This document shows positions 56,500 to 64,000 of a stretch of DNA of 64,000 nt, piece by piece. How positions within the stretch are numbered: the stretch's first letter is position 1; the number at the start of each line of letters is the position of its first letter. The notes beneath the pieces were generated by a model. That model made no database searches. It had not been told where the DNA came from and worked only from the letters and a program-made list of their open reading frames with translations. Made by a program: the position numbers and the translations under genes. The DNA is from Nilaparvata lugens (taxonomy: Eukaryota; Arthropoda; Insecta; Hemiptera; Delphacidae), in the NCBI RefSeq assembly GCF_014356525.2, contig NC_052511.1, positions 51,334,068 through 51,398,067 on the forward strand. The letters run 5' to 3'.

Positions 56500-57105
56500 G
56501 TAAAATAAGTTGAGACTTGGCCCTCCATCCCAAGAAATTACAGGGTTGCCAAATCGTGTAAAATTGCAACTTTCTCAAATTTCCGATTCAACGTCAGAAT
56601 TGGATGTAGAATATCATTCCCGATATCCTAGTAGTGCTAGAAAAGTTTAAGGATAGAAGGATCAAAAGGAAATTTAACTTTTATGATAAAATTGGAAACA
56701 TCGCGAAAATTTGTTCTTCTTTTGAATATCACTTCTCTCAGAATCATGGGGCGTCGTAATGCGTAATAATTTTATATCAAGTTAACGGGGAGAATGTGTC
56801 CTTTCTATTGTGTCTGGATAATTTTTTCCGACATATAGTTATTTTTTTAAATAATGCTAATGTTGGTCAATGTCGACACATTTCGAGCATAAAACATGAA
56901 TTTTCGACATGCTAGAAACGTTTTTGTTTCAAAAGATAAGTAGGTGGTCAAAGCGAGAAAGTTTCTCAGAAATTATTTTTTCAATTGTCAAAAGTAGTAG
57001 GAAGATCGTATTTTGGTCTCCAAGGAATTTTAAAGTTCGGAGGGTGGCTGCATGGTTTGCATGTGTACCAAATTGTATGCTAAAAGCTGGAAATTTACGA
57101 GATAT
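56500..57105 (-). repeat. Left arm of a large inverted repeat, with antisense copy of exon 21
   Basis: 56500-56992 is the inverse of 57352-58270 (less an insertion): TTGAGACTTGGCCCTCCATC, GGGGAGAATGTGTCCTTTCT. It continues at 56993-57100 as a decayed antisense copy of exon 21 (CGTATTTTGG followed by TCTCCAAGGAATTTTAAAG; minus-strand reading FGTHANHAATLRTLKF against the exon's YGGTPFSAVLDF). Confidence 0.75.
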
Positions 57106-57264
57106 TTGACTGAATATCTGACTGCTCAAACGTAAGCAGCTGATTGCCTTTAGAAAGGCTGTAATGAAACACTGCTTGGATTATTCGAGGCATTTTCACT
57201 ATTTTGTAATCATGCAGGTGCTGAATTTTTTAATTGTTCTGTATTTTGTTTTTGTTGATCCCAG

Positions 57265-57346
57265 CTATTCATAGCCTATGGTGGCACACCATTCAGCGCT
57301 GTCCTTGACTTTGAAACTCCTGAGAGGCCAAAATACGTTGTTCCGA
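57265..57346 (+). CDS. spd-2: spd-2 exon 21
   Basis: About residues 1325-1352 (LFIAYGGTPFSAVLDFETPE, then RPKYVVP). The strand plus Y-G-G-T-P-F turn closes the module begun in exon 20. Acceptor TTGTTGATCCCAG, donor GTACGT at 57347, phase 0 in, 1 out; a phase-2 donor at 57351 is possible. It sits between two inverted repeat arms. Confidence 0.72.
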
Positions 57347-57351
57347 GTACG

Positions 57352-58270
57352 TTTGACAATTGGAAAAATAATTTAAATTATTACTGAGAAACTTTATCGC
57401 TTTCACCACCCACTAATCTTTTGAAACAAAAAAGTTTCCAGCATGTCGAAAATTTCATTATTTCTGCTTGAAATGTCTCGATATTGACGAACATGATCAT
57501 TAATTAAAAAATAACTATATGTTTGATAAAAATTATCCGGACACCAATAGAAAGGACACATTCTCCCCGTTAATTTGATATAAAATTATTAGGCATTACG
57601 ACGCCCCATGATTCTGGGAGAAGTGATATTCAAAAGAAAAACAAATTTTCGTGATGTTTCCAATTTTATCACTAGTAGTTCTGTGAACAGTAGACCTCAC
57701 GCAGTATTCTCATCCACAAGTACCTGATTGAAACTATAGACCTTATGGAAATACAGCAATAGACTGGCTTCTCCACACATCTGTGTAATCACTTGTCAGC
57801 TGATTTATGATGAATAATTCTATAGTCTGATTTTTACTCAATACTGGCGTATAAGGAGGCTCCTTTTTCCTTTTATATTATCCTCGAAATGCAAAATTTC
57901 CAAAACCCCTGTATATCGTTCGTACGTCGACGCGCAATTAAAAAAGGAACATACCTTTCAAATTTCATGAAAATCTATTACCTCGTTTCGCCGTAAATGC
58001 GCAACATATAAACATTTAAACATTAAGAGAAATGCCAAACCGTCGACTTGAATCTTAGACCTCACTTCGCTCGGTCAATAAGAGTTAAATTTCCTTTTAA
58101 TCCTTCAAACCTGGATCTTTTCTAGCACTACTAGGATATCGGGGATGATTTTTCTACATCCAATTCTGACGTTGAATCGGAAATTTGAGAAAGTTGCAAT
58201 TTTACACGAATTGGCAACCATGTAATTTCTTCGGATGGAGGGCCAAGTCTCAACTTATTTTACACAAACT
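57352..58270 (+). repeat. Right arm of the large inverted repeat
   Basis: Begins five bases after the exon 21 donor (TTTGACAATTGG) and mirrors 56500-56992. Interrupted at 57672-58085 by the 400-bp dispersed element. Confidence 0.78.
57672..58085 (+). mobile_element. About 400-bp dispersed element, copy 3
   Basis: ACTAGTAGTTCTGTGAACAG to CCTCACTTCGCTCGGTCA; collinear with 33645-34045. Confidence 0.78.
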
Positions 58271-58914
58271 ACTATAGATTCCCACATATCAGTGAACGTT
58301 ACAGTGAAAGTATTATGCCTTTGAGTTCTCATGGTACTGTTCTCACTGAGTCCGGCCGAGCGAGTATGAATAGTGCCATTAGAACATAGGAGAATATAAT
58401 ATTCACAGTGTACTGGCCACTTTCACTGACACTGATTCGTGGGAACCCGCCTTTAGTGAATGTGTCTGGTCAGTGAAAATATTCTTCCCATAAGTTTTAA
58501 TGGAACTGTTCATACTCGCCCGGCCTCAGTGGGAATACTCCTATTAGAACCTATGAGATTAATATTTCCACTGTATTGGACGCATTCTCTAATACTTATT
58601 TGTGGGGATCATATTGTGATTGAGTGTCTATAGACTATTGGAATAATATATGGGATGTTGATGTTTTTAGATTAGATAATATGTTTTTAGAATCAAATAA
58701 TAGAAGTAGTATGTGTTCGTTCTCTCAATGTGAGACTTAAGGCCAGCTACACACTCATCGATTTTTGTTCGTACGATTTTTTGCCGTCCTTATAAATTGT
58801 ATTAGATTAAACAGATGATTTCAAACAGATTATGTTTGTCAGGTTCCGTTTAATCTGATAGAATTCATAAATACGTCAAAATATCGTACGAACAAAAATC
58901 GATGTGTGTTTAAC

Positions 58915-59191
58915 CATATAGAAACAATAGCGTAAGTAGATATCCCATGGTATAGGGAATTTATGTCGCAACTTTTACTGTTATCTCAAGCCGATTACTG
59001 TCGATTATTGTCAATTTTTACTGTTTTGTTGGGGTGATAGTGTATGAACGGCACAATTTGAGAGACTACCAGCGTCACACAGCTGCATAGGAAAGAACTA
59101 TGTGAACTATCGGCTTGGGATAACAGTAAAAGTTGCGACATAAACGCCCTATACCATGGGATATCTACTTATGCTATCGTTTCTCTATGGT
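58915..59191. mobile_element. Fold-back MITE, CATAGAGAAAC ends
   Basis: ACCATATAGAAACAATAGCG at the left and CTATCGTTTCTCTATGGTTT at the right; inner arms CCCATGGTATAGGGAATTTA and its inverse. Present in unit X only, so it arrived after the X/Y duplication or was lost from Y. Confidence 0.85.
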
Positions 59192-59202
59192 TTAACTGAC
59201 TT

Positions 59203-59357
59203 AGGGCCGTTTGCACAGTCGAAGCTTGAACTGAATTCAATCAACTGGTGACTTGAACTAAAAATTAACCACATTACAACGAACAAGACTCGATATGGAT
59301 TTGATCCAGTTTAAAATGAAATTCAGTTCAAACTGTGACTGTGTAAAGGGCACTTAA
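59203..59357. mobile_element. Fold-back MITE, GGGCCGTTTGCACAGTC family
   Basis: GGCCGTTTGCACAGTCGAAG at the left, GACTGTGTAAAGGGCACTT at the right; inner arms GAACTGAATTCAATC and the inverse. Confidence 0.8.
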
Positions 59358-59439
59358 TTAGTGAAGGTGATATTGTGGTAGATTATTGTCTCTAATTATT
59401 ACTTTTGTTGGTGGAGAGACCTTGGAGCGCTTTTGTATT

Positions 59440-59665
59440 TGTTGAACTAACTAGTAACTACTTCGGTTGTTACGTCATTAAAATCCTCTTGTAGAGCCTT
59501 AGAGGGGGACAGTTTGAAAATAAACATTCAGGGGTTAAATGGAAAAACTTGTTGAACTATTTGTTGAACTAACTAGTAACTACTTTCGGTTGTTACGTCA
59601 TTAAAATCCTCTTGTAGAGCCTTAGAGGGGGACAGTTTGAAAATACACATTCAGGGGTTAGATGG
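59440..59665 (+). repeat. Local tandem duplication of about 110 bp
   Basis: TTTGTTGAACTAACTAGTAA ... TTCAGGGGTTA is present twice (from 59440 and 59551). Unit Y has the segment once (about 61918-62020). Confidence 0.8.
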
Positions 59666-59756
59666 AAAAATGGAAAAGAAGTTGTTATTGCTTCTATACT
59701 ATATTTTGATTTGTAAAATATATAAATATTTCCATATATCCATCTATTAGTTGAAA

Positions 59757-62110
<2,354 letters not shown>

Positions 62111-63106
62111 CTAGAGAAAACATTCGTGATGTAGATCTTTTGTATTCGTATCAATTGTTTGCTTATCAAGAAATGAATTCTTGAATTACTTTTGAAGATT
62201 GTTTTCAAAATCTTACCGACTCCTTATTTTTCTAATACATAATATGATTTGTATTCCACTGTGACTATTGTAGTTTACTCGCTATTTGTGACATTTCTAT
62301 AATTCAACCAGAAATATGATATAATTATTGGAACAAAATGTGGGTTGTTTGGTAGTGTCATAAAAGAAAATAGAGGTTACTTTAGACTCTATATTATATT
62401 AAAGATAAAATGAAATAATAATATTAATAATACTGGCGTTATATAAATATAATAATAATACTCGTATGGCTTTTATTATGGGGAGTCCCTGACTGAAGTT
62501 CCAACTCGCCTGAATATATCTGTAGCTCGGTGCAAGAACTATATATCTATGTCAAAATATCAACTTTCTCACAAATCAGCTTGAAAGTTCACCTTGCATT
62601 TTCGACATTCACCGGCATTTCGATACTGAAATGAGAGTGCTAGAAGTGCAGAAGTCGACATTGGTAGTTCTGGCATAGAGTATAAATTAATGACAATCTA
62701 AAAAAATGTCTTCATTGGTAGTTTTCACACTCTGAGAGTGGAATTACTGGATACTTAAACTAACTTACTAAATCATTACATTGGTAGTATAAATTTTATT
62801 GCTTTGAGATAGGACATTGGCACTTCTGGAACTAAAAATAATCGATTTTAGTGATGTATTAGTGTATTAAACTCATTTTTGACAAAAGTTGACTCTGGTC
62901 GTTTTTGCACCAAGCCACATATATAATTTAAGCTTTCAATGTAATAAATACAATGCAAATAATATATAACTGTACTAACTCAATGTGTTTTTACTTGCTG
63001 CTTTATAACACTCCACTACTTTCCGTCATATATACTAGTGTTTCAAAGTTCTCCACTGCACTTTTAACACATGTTTCCTGTACTAGACCGCGATTGGCTG
63101 ATACAG
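62111..63106. other. Intron with a retroelement end
   Basis: 62440-62580 has CTCGTATGGCTTTTATTATG and GGGGAGTCCCTG, the inverse of the SINE end near 21222-21260. TTGGTAG motifs recur irregularly at 62660-62790. Rest unassigned. An additional coding exon could lie between 57350 and 63106 unseen. Confidence 0.4.
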
Positions 63107-63252
63107 CGGAGCAGCCAACCAATGAGAGAGCAGATGTGTTTTCCACTGATTATAATGTTGACTTTCCTTCAACAGTAGTGGGTGGTACAACGGTGGCCCG
63201 AGTTTGTTTGTGCAATACAACTTTAGAGTCGAAAATGGTCAGAGTTGGTTAA
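63107..63252 (+). CDS. spd-2: spd-2 exon 22 (last visible, end uncertain)
   Basis: Contains EQPTNERADVFSTDYNVDFP and STVVGGTTVARVCLCNTTLE, the opening strands of another PapD-like module (V-D-F, then a strand ending N-T-T). Two acceptors fit: GATACAG at 63106 (with the 57347 donor) or TGTACTAG at 63086 (with the 57351 donor). The frame reaches TAA at 63250-63252, mid-module, so I expect a donor just before it (GTCAGA at 63238 or GTTAAA at 63248) and more exons beyond the window. Confidence 0.65.
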
Positions 63253-63254
63253 AA

Positions 63255-64000
63255 CACAACTTTTGGATTCGGAATGTTTTCATACCTATCTTGAAACACT
63301 TGAAGAAATAGCTTCTTAATTTCTCATGAAACCAGCACTGTTCAGAAGTTTTGGATTAGGAATATTCTTATTTTTCTCTTGAACACTTTCTCTTGATCAA
63401 TTCTCCATAAAAACTGCACTTTTAAGAGTTCTGGGATTGGAAATATGTTTACTCTTGAGCTTTTTAGGAAAATTCTTCTCAATTAAGTGAGTTGATGTTC
63501 TTATTATGGCTCAACATTTTTAATTTTTATTCAATATTTTCCAAGTTTTTGACTTGATACTATATACAGTGGATTGTTTGAATTAATTTTCTATATCAAC
63601 ATTCTAAATTTAAAATCTTTTGTGATTATTTTGGGATCAAAATGTATGTGTTTAAAACTTCTGAAGAATCATAACCTCTTTTAAACTAATATGCAATTGA
63701 AATTCGTATAGGGTATAAGCCTGTTTTCCGTTTTTAATAATTTGTTTTTTCATTGTTGTTGAATAAATAAATAAATAAATTCTTGATAAAACCTGCACTG
63801 TTAACAAGTTTTGGATAAGAAATGTTTTCATTTTTCTCTTTAATAGGCTACTTTAAGATAATGCTTCTCAATTCTTTATAAAACTTTCACTGTTAAGGAG
63901 TCTTGAATTAGGAATATTCTTTTTTTTTTCTTGAACACCTTGAGAAAATGCTTAACAATTCTTCATAAAAACTGCAGTGTAAAGAAGTCTTGAATTAGGT
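63255..64000 (+). repeat. Degenerate minisatellite, about 100-bp units
   Basis: Units share TTTTGGATTAGGAATATTCT, a TTTTTCTCTTGAACACTT core and CTTCATAAAAACTGCACTGT. Copies start near 63268, 63350, 63430, 63800 and 63900; 63480-63785 in between is unrelated and includes an AATAAATAAATAAAT run. The array runs off the window edge. Confidence 0.7.

Larger units (their letters stand above)
57630..59756 (+). repeat. Second tandem duplication, unit X
   Basis: Starts TTCAAAAGAAAAACAAATTT; unit Y starts with the same phrase at 59757. The shared order is: arm sequence, CATATCAGTGAACG repeat, ATCGATTTTTGT repeat, GGGCCGTTTGCACAG element, then GGAGAGACCTTGGAGCGC. Unit X holds the 400-bp element and the 58915 MITE; unit Y has neither. 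Confidence 0.8.

Overview
This window is eukaryotic and almost certainly from an insect. It is A+T-rich and intron-dominated, crowded with fold-back MITEs, truncated non-LTR retrotransposons, tRNA-derived SINEs and mariner-like relics. The repeat families resemble those I associate with planthoppers (Hemiptera, Delphacidae; Nilaparvata lugens is the best guess). That species guess comes from memory of repeat style, not from a search.

One host gene occupies nearly everything. On the + strand I can chain 22 coding exons from the ATG at 2991 to at least 63237. Every chosen exon fits the phase of the next, giving about 1,400 residues. The protein is recognised as the Spd-2/CEP192 centrosome scaffold. 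Residues 1-514 are a low-complexity, Ser/Asp-rich N-terminal half. From about residue 515 there is a series of PapD/ASH-like beta-sandwich modules, including the family's L-Y-G-Y-G-G signature. No stop codon fits a natural end, so the gene probably continues past the right edge. The first 5'UTR exon and promoter are not identified.

Layout: 1-2983, upstream or first intron. 2984-24374, N-terminal exons in introns carrying MITEs, LINE tails and a striking array of pseudo-copies of an exon start (12940-13720). 27083-35196, the core PapD-like exons. 36570-44310, a tandem duplication of two exons in which copy A holds a long reverse-strand LINE and copy B keeps only its 3' end. 45545-57346, C-terminal PapD-like exons; one donor lies inside a TG microsatellite and one exon lies between the arms of a large inverted repeat that contains a decayed antisense copy of that exon. 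57630-62110, a second tandem duplication made only of repeats. 63107 onward, the last visible exon and a minisatellite.

No other intact host gene was found. All other protein-coding signal comes from mobile elements: LINE reverse transcriptase and C-terminal pieces, one Penelope-like GIY-YIG fragment, and two mariner-like transposase fragments with long inverted arms. I saw no bacterial genes, CRISPR arrays or viral genomes.
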